This document shows positions 42,884-51,703 of a stretch of DNA of 64,000 bases, piece after piece. The stretch comes from Adhaeribacter terrigena (GTDB taxonomy: Bacteria; Bacteroidota; Bacteroidia; Cytophagales; Hymenobacteraceae), in assembly GCF_016623615.1 (NCBI RefSeq), contig NZ_JAEHFX010000007.1:186001-250000 (forward strand), read 5' to 3'. Position 1 is the stretch's first letter. Each line of letters begins with the position of its first letter. A program made the translations under genes and the position numbers. The notes below the pieces were generated by a model. The model was given only the letters and a program-made list of their open reading frames with translations. It had not been told where the DNA came from and did not search any database.

Positions 42884-44380
42884 ATGAAAAAAATGCTACC
42901 TGTTTTTGCCGTCATTTTTGCATTTATAATAAGCGTAACTACTGTTTCAGCGCAGAATTACCAGCCCTTCCGGAAAGGTTTGACCTACCACTACATTGCC
43001 CGGGATTCTATTTATTCCATGCGCATCGATTCGGCTAAAGTGGTGAACGGCGATTCAGTTTTTGTTTTTAATGCAATGGCCCGGAAAGGCGGCCCTTCGG
43101 TTTCCAATTGTCCGCCGCCGCCAATATTTCATCTGGAATATGCCGTTCATCCTAATAACCAGTTCGGGAGCCAAATGCGCAAAATGCCAAACGGCGACTA
43201 TGTTTTCAAAACGCATCAAGGCGCCGAATTCCTGTTAAAAACCAAAGCGCCTATTGGCCAGGGTTGGACCGCTTTGGCTAATCCGGCCATAACCGCAACC
43301 CTAACTTCCCGCACATTTGAGCCGGTAAAAAATACGGTTTCCGATTCGGTTCTGACTTACACGTTGAGCAACGGTAAAACCATCAAGCTTTCTAAAAACT
43401 ATGGTTTTCTGAAAGCGCCGAATCTGAGCCAATATTCCGATGCTTATTTCAAGCCGAGAGAGCTGGAATTTTATGCTATTCCGGAAAAAGGCTTGGGCCA
43501 CACGATCAGCAGCCCGTTTGCGATTTTTGATTTTCAACCCGGCGATCAGTTCAGTTTATACTACAAGCATCTTACAGTTCATAATTCTGTTTGCCAGGAA
43601 GAATGGACTAAAAGAGAAGTAAAAACCCGAACTACCAATGGTGATACGATTTTATACTCCATTGAAGAACAACAATTAACGAAAGGCTATGGTACTCCAG
43701 GCGCACCAATGGGATGGTGTTCGGCTTCCAGAGCCTCTACTTTAACCCCGAAGTACACCTATGTTTTAAAAATATATCCTGATTTCCCCAATGCTCCCTA
43801 TGCGCTTTCGCATGGCTTTGTTGCAGGCACAGATTTTATCCGGCAAGACAGCCGGGTTTCAAAGGGCATAATCAGAAAAACACAGTACAATTTTAGGGAG
43901 CAGATGCAATTTACAAATCTGGGTTTTGATACGTGCAGCAAAATCTTTTCACTGGGAGTAGATTATGCTATTCAAAATACCTATACGGTAGGCTTGGGTG
44001 AAACCCGGCGGGAAATTTTTTCGATGGGCGCCGTAGAAACCACGATTCTGGAATGCTACACCAAAGGCACCGAAACGTACGGCTCTTGCCGCAGTTTAGC
44101 TGATATCATGGCAACCACAGAAGATCTTCAGAAGCAACCAATGGTTCAGGTTTTCCCGAACCCGTTTACTGATGAACTGACTTTAACGTTTGGTGAAACT
44201 GCCGGCAAAACGCATTTGGTTTTATTGAACACGCTGGGGCAAAGAATGTGGCAGCAAGAAACAACAACTGCCGCGAATACTGAATTGAAACTACAACTTC
44301 CGGAATTGCCCAAAGGCATGTATATTCTGCAGGTTTCGCAAAACAGAAAAACTTTAATCACCAGATTAGTGAAACAATAA
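42884..44380 (+). CDS. Secreted protein with type IX sorting domain
   Basis: 498 residues. Signal peptide MKKMLPVFAVIFAFIISVTT (cleavage after VSA). A large middle region shows no recognised domain. The C-terminal 80 residues are a type A T9SS sorting domain: VQVFPNPFTDELTLTFGE, LVLLNTLGQRMWQQE, LPELPKGMYILQVS and LITRLVKQ. It is exported by Sec, then through the type IX system to the surface or medium. The gene is bounded by ~105-bp direct repeats. Confidence 0.85.
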   Translation: MKKMLPVFAVIFAFIISVTTVSAQNYQPFRKGLTYHYIARDSIYSMRIDSAKVVNGDSVFVFNAMARKGGPSVSNCPPPPIFHLEYAVHPNNQFGSQMRKMPNGDYVFKTHQGAEFLLKTKAPIGQGWTALANPAITATLTSRTFEPVKNTVSDSVLTYTLSNGKTIKLSKNYGFLKAPNLSQYSDAYFKPRELEFYAIPEKGLGHTISSPFAIFDFQPGDQFSLYYKHLTVHNSVCQEEWTKREVKTRTTNGDTILYSIEEQQLTKGYGTPGAPMGWCSASRASTLTPKYTYVLKIYPDFPNAPYALSHGFVAGTDFIRQDSRVSKGIIRKTQYNFREQMQFTNLGFDTCSKIFSLGVDYAIQNTYTVGLGETRREIFSMGAVETTILECYTKGTETYGSCRSLADIMATTEDLQKQPMVQVFPNPFTDELTLTFGETAGKTHLVLLNTLGQRMWQQETTTAANTELKLQLPELPKGMYILQVSQNRKTLITRLVKQ

Positions 44381-44383
44381 TTG

Positions 44384-44411
44384 ACTTTTTCTGTCTAAAT
44401 TCCTAGCGTTT
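44384..44411 (-). repeat. Bipartite 28-bp motif, exact copy
   Basis: On the minus strand AAACGCTA, 13 bases, AAAAAGT, 4 bases after the T9SS gene stop; its core runs into the palindrome of the right direct repeat. Confidence 0.85.
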
Positions 44412-44505
44412 TTTAGCATCAGTAGCGTAAGGTTTAAACCCTATGCTACAGATGCTAAAGGCAGCAGTTTTTCCTTCCCAAACCCTACCCTTTTCCGGCG
44501 CAGAA
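44402..44505 (+). repeat. Direct repeat, right copy, with full 48-bp palindrome
   Basis: TTTAGCATC (44412-44420) and GATGCTAAA (44451-44459) are the outer arms of a palindrome centred at 44435/44436 (GGTTT/AAACC), with GTAGC/GCTAC inside and only three mismatched pairs in 24. The rest of the copy resembles 42734-42788 and includes a variant reverse bipartite motif (44466-44493, core AAAGGGTA). Confidence 0.82.
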
Positions 44506-44510
44506 AATAT

Positions 44511-44540
44511 TTGGCGGCAAAAGGCAAAAACGTATCTTTG
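44511..44540 (+). promoter_or_regulatory. pyrR promoter
   Basis: TTG (44511-44513), 19 bases, TATCTTTG (44533-44540): a full consensus match 15 bases before the pyrR ATG at 44556. Confidence 0.8.
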
Positions 44541-44555
44541 CGAAACCAAATTGCT

Positions 44556-45107
44556 ATGCAGAAACGCCTGATTGTTCCCCATGCTTTGCTTCAGATCATG
44601 TTGCAGCGCCTTTGCCATCAGCTCATCGAAACGCATGGCGATTTCAGCAACACGGTTCTGATTGGTTTACAGCCGCGCGGCAAATTCCTGGCGCAACGGC
44701 TGCAAAAACAATTGCTGGAAATTACCGGCAAAAACATTCCCCTGGGCTTTCTGGATACTACGTTTTACCGCGACGATTTCCGCCGCCGCGAAAGTCCGCT
44801 GGCAGCCAATGCCACTTCCATCAATTTCATAATCGAAAATCAGAAGGTAGTTTTAATAGACGACGTGCTGTTTACGGGCCGTTCGGTGCGCGCTGCCCTG
44901 GATGCCATGATCGCGTTTGGCCGCCCGGCCGGCGTAGAATTACTCATTTTAATCGACCGCCTTTACCAGCGCGACCTGCCGATTGAAGCCAATTACGTGG
45001 GCCAACAGGTAAACTCGCTGGCCAGCCAGAAAGTACTGGTTGAGTGGCAAAACGAAAACACCGCCGAAGATAACATCTGGCTTATTTCCAAAACTGACGA
45101 AGTATAA
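44556..45107 (+). CDS. pyrR: PyrR-family uracil phosphoribosyltransferase/regulator
   Basis: 183 residues from ATG 44556; a longer open frame from 44511 would contain the promoter and is rejected. Type I PRTase with the PRPP loop VVLIDDVLFTGRSVRAALDA, an upstream loop LIGLQPRGKFLAQRL, and the PyrR segment LGFLDTTFYRDDFRRRESPL. It lies 9 bases before pyrB, fitting a pyrimidine operon. In Firmicutes PyrR binds mRNA for attenuation; no PyrR-type leader is evident here, since the leader is very short. Confidence 0.92.
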   Translation: MQKRLIVPHALLQIMLQRLCHQLIETHGDFSNTVLIGLQPRGKFLAQRLQKQLLEITGKNIPLGFLDTTFYRDDFRRRESPLAANATSINFIIENQKVVLIDDVLFTGRSVRAALDAMIAFGRPAGVELLILIDRLYQRDLPIEANYVGQQVNSLASQKVLVEWQNENTAEDNIWLISKTDEV

Positions 45108-45116
45108 TTTACCGCA

Positions 45117-46043
45117 ATGTCACAACTCAGCGTCCGCCATTTATTAGGAATTAAAGATATTACCGAAGCTGATATGCAGCTTATTTTTGAAACCGCGGAC
45201 CATTTTAAGGAAGTGCTCAACCGGCCGATCAAGAAAGTACCCTCGTTGCGCGACATTACCATAGCCAACGTTTTCTTCGAAGATTCTACCCGCACACGAC
45301 TTTCGTTTGAACTCGCAGAAAAACGCCTTTCTGCCGATGTGATCAACTTTTCGGCCAGCGGCAGCTCGGTTAAAAAAGGCGAAACGCTGCTCGATACGGT
45401 AAACAACATCCTGGCCATGAAAGTTGATATGATCGTGATGCGCCATTCGAGCGTGGGTGCGCCGCATTTTCTTTCGCGCCACATAAAAGCCAACATCGTA
45501 AACGCCGGCGACGGCACCCATGAACATCCCACTCAAGCCCTTTTAGACAGCTTTTCCATAAGAGAAAAATTAGGCGAAGTTGCCGGAAAGAAGATTGCGA
45601 TCATCGGCGATATTCTGCATTCGCGGGTAGCTTTATCAAACATTTTTGCGCTGCAGAAATTAGGTGCCGAAGTAATGGTTTGCGGGCCGAGCACCTTGAT
45701 TCCGCGCTACATTGGTGAACTGGGCGTGAGAGTAGAGCACAACGTACGCAAAGCCCTGGAATGGTGCGATGTAGCTAACGTATTGCGGATTCAGCTGGAG
45801 CGGCAGCAAGGCAAATTATTCCCGAGTTTGCGCGAATACACCCAATATTTCGGCATCGATAAAAAAATGCTCGACAGCCTGAACAAGGAAATTGTTTTGA
45901 TGCATCCCGGCCCGATAAACCGCGGTGTGGAACTGAGTTCGGATGCGGCCGATTCTGCCCATTCTATTATTCTGGACCAGGTAGAGAACGGCGTGGCCGT
46001 GCGGATGGCGGTGCTTTATCTACTGGCTTCTTCCCGCGAATAA
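45117..46043 (+). CDS. pyrB: Aspartate carbamoyltransferase catalytic subunit
   Basis: 308 residues. Carbamoyl-phosphate loop FFEDSTRTRLSFELAEKRL, the SSVKKGETLLDT lid, HPTQALLDSFSI, the Asp-domain GDILHSRVALSNIFAL, and LMHPGPINRGVE at the C-terminus. It catalyses the first committed step of pyrimidine synthesis. No pyrI is adjacent. Cotranscribed with pyrR. Confidence 0.96.
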   Translation: MSQLSVRHLLGIKDITEADMQLIFETADHFKEVLNRPIKKVPSLRDITIANVFFEDSTRTRLSFELAEKRLSADVINFSASGSSVKKGETLLDTVNNILAMKVDMIVMRHSSVGAPHFLSRHIKANIVNAGDGTHEHPTQALLDSFSIREKLGEVAGKKIAIIGDILHSRVALSNIFALQKLGAEVMVCGPSTLIPRYIGELGVRVEHNVRKALEWCDVANVLRIQLERQQGKLFPSLREYTQYFGIDKKMLDSLNKEIVLMHPGPINRGVELSSDAADSAHSIILDQVENGVAVRMAVLYLLASSRE

Positions 46044-46350
46044 TCGTTTAGTTTTTCCGGCTTTTCCCCTACCGTTTTTAGCTGCTGCCTGCTTTTTAAC
46101 CGGCTTCCTTCAGGTATATTGCCAAAATTTTTCGTTTCCGAAAAAAGGATTAAACCTGTGTTTTAAAAGTAAAAACAAATACCAAATAACACAAGCAATC
46201 AGCTGATATTCAGGTTGTTAAATTAAATTCATTACTTTTTTATTATCTTTGCGCGCCGGGCCTTTTTAAAGCATTTTATTGCGAAAATGAAAACAGGCAG
46301 ACCGCTTTAATTTACTTCGCCGGTTAAACCGGCGGTTTTATTTCTTATAG
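46044..46350 (+). promoter_or_regulatory. Gap with motif copy and candidate promoter of the nuclease gene
   Basis: 307 bases without ORF. An exact reverse bipartite motif starts 8 bases after the pyrB stop (46051-46078: AAACGGTA, N13, AAAAACT on the minus strand). TATCTTTG at 46244-46251 is an exact -7 box about 100 bases before the nuclease start; the nearest TTG is 26 bases upstream. The leader carries GCCGGTTAAACCGGCGG, a short hairpin at 46319-46335. Confidence 0.6.
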
Positions 46351-47754
46351 ATGAGAAAGCAATTTTCAGTTTTTTATTTCCTGCTTTTGCTGGGCCTTGG
46401 GGTTACTTCCTGTAAAGAGGATAAAGTAGCGCCCAGTACCAACCCCACCGAAACGCCCCAACAAATACCGCTGGGTACGATCGTGGGCTTTCCGGAAGAT
46501 TTTGAGGCCGCAACCAAATATGGATATACTGTTGATACGGTAATCCTTGGCAGCGGCAAGTGGATACTGGATGACGCGTTGATAGGAAACAGCACCGACG
46601 ACCGAAAGAATGGTTACAAGTCGGCACGATTGCGCGGTACGGGCAAAATTACCATGAACTTTGCAGTTCCGAAGGGCGCAGCTACCGTTACGGTGCAACA
46701 CGCCCGTTACGGCAACGACCCGGAAAGTGAATGGGAACTCTGGGTATCGCAGAACGGCGGTAGTTTTGTAAAGGCCGGCGAAACGGTGAAAGCCACGTCC
46801 AATGCGCTGCAGACGGCTACTTTTACGCTGAACCTGGCCGGAACGGTGAAGTTTGAGATCCGTAAAATTTCCGGCGGAACGGCACGCCTGAACATCGATG
46901 ATTTTACTTTTAACGGCTATGGCCTGGCTGGTGACACGACCGGCACCTATACGGGACCAAAACCGGGTGGCAGCACCGATACGCCGCTTCCTACAGATAA
47001 CCTGCACATAGGCATGGGAAACCCGAGCAACGCCACCAACAGCACTGCCAACTTCACCAATTACCTGATGCAGAAAAACGAATACGACCTCTCTTACCAC
47101 CGCGACCGCGGCATTCCGAACTGGGTTAGCTGGCACCTGGACAGAACCTGGATCGGAAGCGTGCAACGTCAGGACGATTTCCGGGCTGATAATACGTTGC
47201 CGGCCGGTTGGTACCAGGTAAACCAAAGCAGCTACACTAGTTCCGGTTTCGACCGGGGGCACAACTGCCCTTCTGCTGACCGCACCAGCACTACAGCGGT
47301 TAATTCGGCAACTTTCCTGATGACAAACATGATTCCGCAAGCCCCGAACAACAACCAGAAAACCTGGGCCGACCTGGAAAACTATACCCGCTCGCTGGTT
47401 TATGGCGGCAACGAAATTTACCTGATCATGGGCAGCTACGGCGAAGGGGGCATCGGCTCGAAAGGCGGCCTGACCAAAACCATTAACAACGGAAAAGTAA
47501 CTGTACCGAGCCAGGTCTGGAAAGTGCTGGTTATTCTGCCCGAAGGCAACGGCGACGCAAACCGGGTAGACAGCAACACCCGCATCATTGCCGTAAATAC
47601 GCCCAACGTGAACAGCATCGGCCAAAACTGGGGCGCTTATCGTACTTCGGTAGATGCTATTGAAGCGGCAACGGGTTATAATCTGCTTTCTAACCTGCCG
47701 GCTTCGGTACAGTCGGTTATTGAGGCAAAAATTGATAACGGCCCAACAAACTAA
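46351..47754 (+). CDS. Secreted DNA/RNA non-specific endonuclease
   Basis: 467 residues. The N-terminus MRKQFSVFYFLLLLGLGVTS followed by CKED has a lipobox, so it is likely a lipoprotein. Residues about 40-190 form a beta-sandwich-like domain (SARLRGTGKITMNFAVPKGA). A linker with Pro/Thr/Gly is followed by the NUC1 domain, with the catalytic DRGH in FDRGHNCPSADRTST, then TNMIPQAPNNNQKTWADLEN and VPSQVWKVLVIL. It degrades extracellular DNA or RNA for nutrients or biofilm control. Confidence 0.92.
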   Translation: MRKQFSVFYFLLLLGLGVTSCKEDKVAPSTNPTETPQQIPLGTIVGFPEDFEAATKYGYTVDTVILGSGKWILDDALIGNSTDDRKNGYKSARLRGTGKITMNFAVPKGAATVTVQHARYGNDPESEWELWVSQNGGSFVKAGETVKATSNALQTATFTLNLAGTVKFEIRKISGGTARLNIDDFTFNGYGLAGDTTGTYTGPKPGGSTDTPLPTDNLHIGMGNPSNATNSTANFTNYLMQKNEYDLSYHRDRGIPNWVSWHLDRTWIGSVQRQDDFRADNTLPAGWYQVNQSSYTSSGFDRGHNCPSADRTSTTAVNSATFLMTNMIPQAPNNNQKTWADLENYTRSLVYGGNEIYLIMGSYGEGGIGSKGGLTKTINNGKVTVPSQVWKVLVILPEGNGDANRVDSNTRIIAVNTPNVNSIGQNWGAYRTSVDAIEAATGYNLLSNLPASVQSVIEAKIDNGPTN

Positions 47755-47798
47755 CCTGATCTTTTTAGAGTAAACCGAAGATAGATTACTTTGCTGAT

Positions 47799-47834
47799 AA
47801 AAGCGCCTGTTCTGAAAAAGAGCAGGCGCTTTTT
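47799..47834 (+). terminator. Terminator of the nuclease gene
   Basis: AAAAGCGCCTG (47799-47809) and CAGGCGCTTTTT (47823-47834) form a stem of about 11 bp with extra pairing in the loop and a T-run. Confidence 0.92.
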
Positions 47835-47944
47835 GTTTTACTTTTAAAGCTGAAAGTAAAGCATTTTTCCAGAAAGGGGCAGCCACTTTGTCTTTTGTTT
47901 TCGTATATAATAGTTACCGCTCTGTAATATAAAATGCTACAGCT

Positions 47945-48319
47945 ATGAACGCAAACGAATATAAAACCAGAATTCAGCAACTGTTGGATGAAAATAAATT
48001 CACGGAAGCCGCTACCTTCATCTTCGATACCTACCAGGAAGAACACCCTACTGCTACCAGTATCCCCATTTACCGAGACAAGGTAATTTACAAGCTCCAG
48101 ACCGAGTTTGCGGATGATACGCCCGAAAACAGGCAGCGCATCAAGTTACTGCTTTACGGTTTTACCACGATTATCGGGCATTCGGAAGGTGAAGCGGCGT
48201 TCAACATTATCTTGCTGCTGTTGCATTGCCTGCATAAAAACCAGGGGGAATCCATCAGCGAAGCCATAGAACTGATAAAGCTTGAAAAAGCCTCGAACAA
48301 CCTCAATATTGCTTCGTGA
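47945..48319 (+). CDS. Small hypothetical helical protein
   Basis: 124 residues, predicted mostly alpha-helical (MNANEYKTRIQQLLDENKFT, ENRQRIKLLLYGFTTIIG, FNIILLLLHCLHK, ISEAIELIKLEK), without signal peptide. No family is recognised. It stands alone between two terminators on the plus strand. Confidence 0.6.
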   Translation: MNANEYKTRIQQLLDENKFTEAATFIFDTYQEEHPTATSIPIYRDKVIYKLQTEFADDTPENRQRIKLLLYGFTTIIGHSEGEAAFNIILLLLHCLHKNQGESISEAIELIKLEKASNNLNIAS

Positions 48320-48578
48320 GTTTTGAGCTTGGAAAAAGGAAAACACCTTAAAAGTCTGAAAACAAAGCTTTGCAGCCAATATAATCTTACCTCAGCCTGT
48401 GGCGCACAGACCGAATCACTCTCGTAAAAATTCAGCAGTTTTAAGCTAACACCAGCAAGGTTGGCGATGTGCCACAGGTCACGGTAGTTTACTACGGTCA
48501 GGTAATAGGCTTTAGAAATCGAAAAAACCTGGAAGTTTTCAGAAACCTTCCAGGTTTAGCCCGCAAAAACGCTAGGCA
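48320..48578. other. Intergenic region with an AACCTGGAAG inverted repeat
   Basis: No gene is seen between the small hypothetical gene and the pepP terminator. AAACCTGGAAG (48525-48535) and CTTCCAGGTTT (48547-48557) form an 11-bp stem with an 11-base loop but no T-run; a partial bipartite motif follows at 48567. The rest shows nothing notable. Confidence 0.55.
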
Positions 48579-48660
48579 AAACGCTACTAAAACACATAAA
48601 AAAAGTCGCTGCTGAAAATGAATGCAGCAGCGACTTTTTTGTTATAAAACGATAGCGTTT
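48579..48660. terminator. pepP terminator flanked by two head-to-head bipartite motifs
   Basis: AAAGTCGCTGCTG and CAGCAGCGACTTT form a 13-bp stem around 48602-48637 with a 10-base loop. The left flank is an exact plus-strand motif (48579-48606) and the right flank an exact minus-strand motif (48633-48660); the AAAAAGT ends of both are part of the stem. The right motif core ends at the base before the pepP stop codon (48661). Confidence 0.9.
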
Positions 48661-49953
48661 TTATTTCTCGGCCATCAGGCGCTCGATGTCTTCGATTTCC
48701 AGCGGAATATTTTTCATCAAGTCCTGCGCACCGTTTTTGGTGATCAGGAAATCGTTTTCCAGGCGAATGCCCAGACCTTCTTCGCGAATGTAAATGCCCG
48801 GTTCGCAGGTAAACACCATGCCTTCTTCAAACGGACGGAATTTGCTGCCTACGTCGTGCACATCCAGGCCTAAGAAATGCGAAGTGCCGTGCATGAAATA
48901 TTGCTTGAAAAGTGGTTTTTCCGGGTCCTGATTTTTTACGTCCTGCTCATTGAGCAAGCCGAGTTTTATCAGTTCATTTTCCATTACCGTGCCTACAAAT
49001 TTGTGGTACTGGTCTAAGGTATTTCCCACCACGAGCATGTTGCTGGCCACTTTCATTACGTGTAGCACAGCGTTATAAACGTCTTTCTGGCGCGGCGTGA
49101 ATTTGCCATTCACCGGCACCGAACGCGAAAGATCGGAAGCGTAGTTGGCGTATTCAGCGCCGAAATCCATCAGGATCACGTCACCGTCTTTGCATTCCTG
49201 GTCGTTGTCTACGTAGTGCAGAATACAGGCATTGGCGCCGGATGCGATAATCGAACCATAAGCCGGCCCGCGGGAACGGTTGCGCAGGAATTCGTGGTAA
49301 AGCTCGGCTTCGATTTCGTACTCCATCACGCCCGGTTTAATGAACTTCAGCAAACGGCGGAAGGCTTTTTCGGTGATGTTGCAGGCTTTCTGGATCTGGG
49401 CAATTTCGTACGGCGATTTGATGGCGCGGAGGTTGTGCATGATGGGGGCCGAACGCTGGTACTGGTGCAGCGGATAATGCTCTTTACACCATTTCACGAA
49501 ACGGGCATCGCGGGTTTCTACCTCGATTACGGCGCGTAAATGTTCGTTTGTATTCAGGTACACATTTTCCACTTCGGCCATCAGCGAGTTCAGCACCGAT
49601 TTAAATTCGTGGGTCCAGAAAACGGTTTGAATGCCGGAAACTTCGCGGGCCTGTTCTTTGGTGAATTTGTAGCCTTCCCAGGTTAAGATCAGGTCGCTGG
49701 TTTCGCGCACGAAGAGAATTTCTTTCAGTCGGGCATCTTTCGATTCCGGGAAAAGAAGCAAAATGCTTTCTTCCTGGTCTACGCCGCTTAAATAGAAAAG
49801 GTCGTTATTCTGGCGGAAAGCCATGGTGCCATCGGCGTTGGTCGGCATTACGTCGTTGGAATGAAAAACGGCCAGCGAGCAAGGCTTCAGCTGTTTTACA
49901 AAGTTGGCCCGGTTCTGCACGAACAGTTCCGAATTGATCTGCGAATATTTCAT
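48661..49953 (-). CDS. pepP: Xaa-Pro aminopeptidase (aminopeptidase P)
   Basis: 430 residues, M24B metallopeptidase. The N-terminal creatinase-like domain (AFRQNNDLFYLSGVDQEESI) is followed by the catalytic pita-bread fold with metal ligands in ILMDFGAEYANYASDLSRSV, HGTSHFLGLDVHDVG, FTCEPGIYI and IRLENDFLI. It removes N-terminal residues before proline. Length is normal. Confidence 0.95.
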   Translation of the reverse strand: MKYSQINSELFVQNRANFVKQLKPCSLAVFHSNDVMPTNADGTMAFRQNNDLFYLSGVDQEESILLLFPESKDARLKEILFVRETSDLILTWEGYKFTKEQAREVSGIQTVFWTHEFKSVLNSLMAEVENVYLNTNEHLRAVIEVETRDARFVKWCKEHYPLHQYQRSAPIMHNLRAIKSPYEIAQIQKACNITEKAFRRLLKFIKPGVMEYEIEAELYHEFLRNRSRGPAYGSIIASGANACILHYVDNDQECKDGDVILMDFGAEYANYASDLSRSVPVNGKFTPRQKDVYNAVLHVMKVASNMLVVGNTLDQYHKFVGTVMENELIKLGLLNEQDVKNQDPEKPLFKQYFMHGTSHFLGLDVHDVGSKFRPFEEGMVFTCEPGIYIREEGLGIRLENDFLITKNGAQDLMKNIPLEIEDIERLMAEK

Positions 49954-50066
49954 TGTATATTTTTTAATGACGCGGTACTTGAAAAATGCACCGCCCTAAA
50001 GATTCTGCTTTCTGAACGAAAAGTAGCACTAAATATTGAGATAAGCGAATTTTTAAGCCCGAAACC

Positions 50067-51095
50067 CTAGCGTTTTCCGTTCGCTTTTTCGGCCAAAGCT
50101 TGTTCCAGCACGGCCAGCAATTGTTCGTTTTTTATGGTAAGCGCGCACTTAAAATGCCCCTGCGGACAAGCCATATACCCGTGCAAACCGCAAGGCCGGC
50201 AAGGCAGATCCACTTCGGTTTCCACGATCCGGGAAAAATCAGAAAGCGGCCCGAAACCAAACGACGGCACCGTGGAACAATAAACCGCCGCCACCGGCGC
50301 GTTGGTAGAAGAAGCCAGATGCATCGGTCCGGAATCGTTCACGTAGCTCAGAACCGCATCCTGTTGCAAAGCCGCCGACTGCAACAAACTCAGTTTCCCG
50401 CACAGGTTTTCGGCATTCATTCTCCCGGAAGTTTGCAAGATTCTATCGCAAAGCTCTTTATCGCTGGGCGCGCCAAGTAGATAAACTTTCAGATCAGCCG
50501 GAACCGTTTTCAAAAGCTCCACCCATTTTTCTTCGGGATATTGCTTGGTGAACCAGATAGAAGACGGCGCTACGCAGATATAAGGCTGTGTTTTATAAAC
50601 CGCAACTTTCTCAAAATCTGCCTGGCTGGGGTAAAGTTTTGGTTTGGCAGCTTCCGGTCCGGTGAGGTGTTCGATCAGCTTCTGGTTGCGTTCGGTTTCG
50701 TGCAATCCGTTAGAAACCGAATGTGGAACAGCGCGGCTGAAGAATCTGGAAAACGGGTTTTTATCGAAACCCACGGTTTGTCTGCCGCCGGAAAGCGCAG
50801 TTAGTAAACCCGTGGCCCCGAAACGTTGCAGATTGATCACCAGGTCGTATTTTTCTTTCCGGATTTCGCGCAGCAAGCGGTAAAGGTCTTTGAATTTGCC
50901 CTGCTTTTTATCCCAGATGTAAAGGTGATTCAGGTACGGGTGGTTTTGCAGCAGCGAATCGTTGCCTTTGCGAAGCAGAAAATCGAGTTGCGCCTGCGGA
51001 AAGGTTTCGTACAGTTTTTCGAGCAAAGCCGTTGCCAGCACCACGTCGCCCAGAAAAGCCGTCTGGATTATTAATATTTTTTGCGGGGCGTTCAT
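50067..51095 (-). CDS. Glycosyltransferase family 9 (heptosyltransferase-like)
   Basis: 342 residues. ILIIQTAFLGDVVLATALLE, VINLQRFGATGLLTAL, the donor-side ICVAPSSIWFTKQYPEEKWV and YVNDSGPMHLASSTNAPVAA mark the LPS heptosyltransferase fold. The C-terminus DLPCRPCGLHGYMACPQGHF followed by KC is the same Cys pattern as in the enzyme at 35476. A near-exact reverse bipartite motif (50048-50075) covers its stop codon, and another (51141-51168) lies upstream of its start. Confidence 0.9.
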   Translation of the reverse strand: MNAPQKILIIQTAFLGDVVLATALLEKLYETFPQAQLDFLLRKGNDSLLQNHPYLNHLYIWDKKQGKFKDLYRLLREIRKEKYDLVINLQRFGATGLLTALSGGRQTVGFDKNPFSRFFSRAVPHSVSNGLHETERNQKLIEHLTGPEAAKPKLYPSQADFEKVAVYKTQPYICVAPSSIWFTKQYPEEKWVELLKTVPADLKVYLLGAPSDKELCDRILQTSGRMNAENLCGKLSLLQSAALQQDAVLSYVNDSGPMHLASSTNAPVAAVYCSTVPSFGFGPLSDFSRIVETEVDLPCRPCGLHGYMACPQGHFKCALTIKNEQLLAVLEQALAEKANGKR

Positions 51096-51671
51096 TGTGG
51101 GGTAAAATTACGAAATTAAAATGGTGGTTTGGGGTTGGGGAGTTTTTTAGATGGAAAGCATAACGTTTTATTCGGTCATCTCGACGTCAGGAGAGATCTC
51201 ATCGGGCTGGTTAAATGTTGACTAATGAGTTTCTATGCTTGAAAGGATACCGTTTTTATAGCTTACTTCTTTTTTTAATTACAAGCATTTTACTTTCAAT
51301 GAAGCTTTTTCCCTCAAGCCGGGTGGCTTCGTTTCTGCGTTCGCGGCTGCAACCCTTCCTACCCTAGCGGGCTGCCTGTGGCACCGGAAGTCTTGGAGGC
51401 CGCTCTCACAGAAACTGGTATCACTTCCCTCAGTAGCTTGCTTCTTTTTTAGTTTAGCTTCCTTCAGACCTTGATTTTCAGGTTACGCTGCGCTGGCGAT
51501 AGGCGTGAAATTGATAATCCTGGAAATCGTGTTCAGAAAAAAATCCTTAAATCCCTGAATCCTATAAATCCTAATTCAGACAAATATTCATTCCTGTCTG
51601 CTTTAGCTGACGGTGCTCGTGCCGAATAAAAGCTCCCCCTCCAACCCACCAACCATCCGGCAGAAAATGCG
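51096..51671. repeat. Intergenic composite repeat cluster 3 (reversed)
   Basis: No gene. In reverse order relative to clusters 1, 2 and 4: a bipartite motif (51141-51168, core AAACGTTA); R3 on the minus strand (about 51176-51255, with TCATCTCGACGTCAGGAGAG and motif 51228-51255); structured element copy 4 (51305-51501); R1 on the minus strand (about 51523-51587). The order and relative orientation match the other clusters, so the whole composite is inverted. Confidence 0.8.
51305..51501 (-). repeat. Structured dispersed element, copy 4
   Basis: Minus strand. Inner stem as in copy 1, first hairpin TGCC-aca-GGCA, second hairpin CCC-gcta-GGG. The 5' part agrees with copy 5 (GTAACCTGAAAA, CAAGGTCTGAAG), the centre with copy 1. 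Confidence 0.83.
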
Positions 51672-51679
51672 TATCTTTG
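51672..51679 (+). promoter_or_regulatory. Candidate promoter of the M16 peptidase gene
   Basis: TATCTTTG matches the -7 consensus 24 bases before the ATG at 51704. It lies inside the longer open frame from 51677, which argues against that earlier start. No TTG at the proper distance. Confidence 0.6.
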
Positions 51680-51703
51680 TGGTTTAATTGCAGAAAGATT
51701 TTA

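Noticed and set aside
46366-47886. A 506-residue open frame on the minus strand
   Set aside because: It lies wholly opposite the nuclease gene, whose DRGH motif and lipobox are clear; the reverse frame is a shadow of its codon bias.
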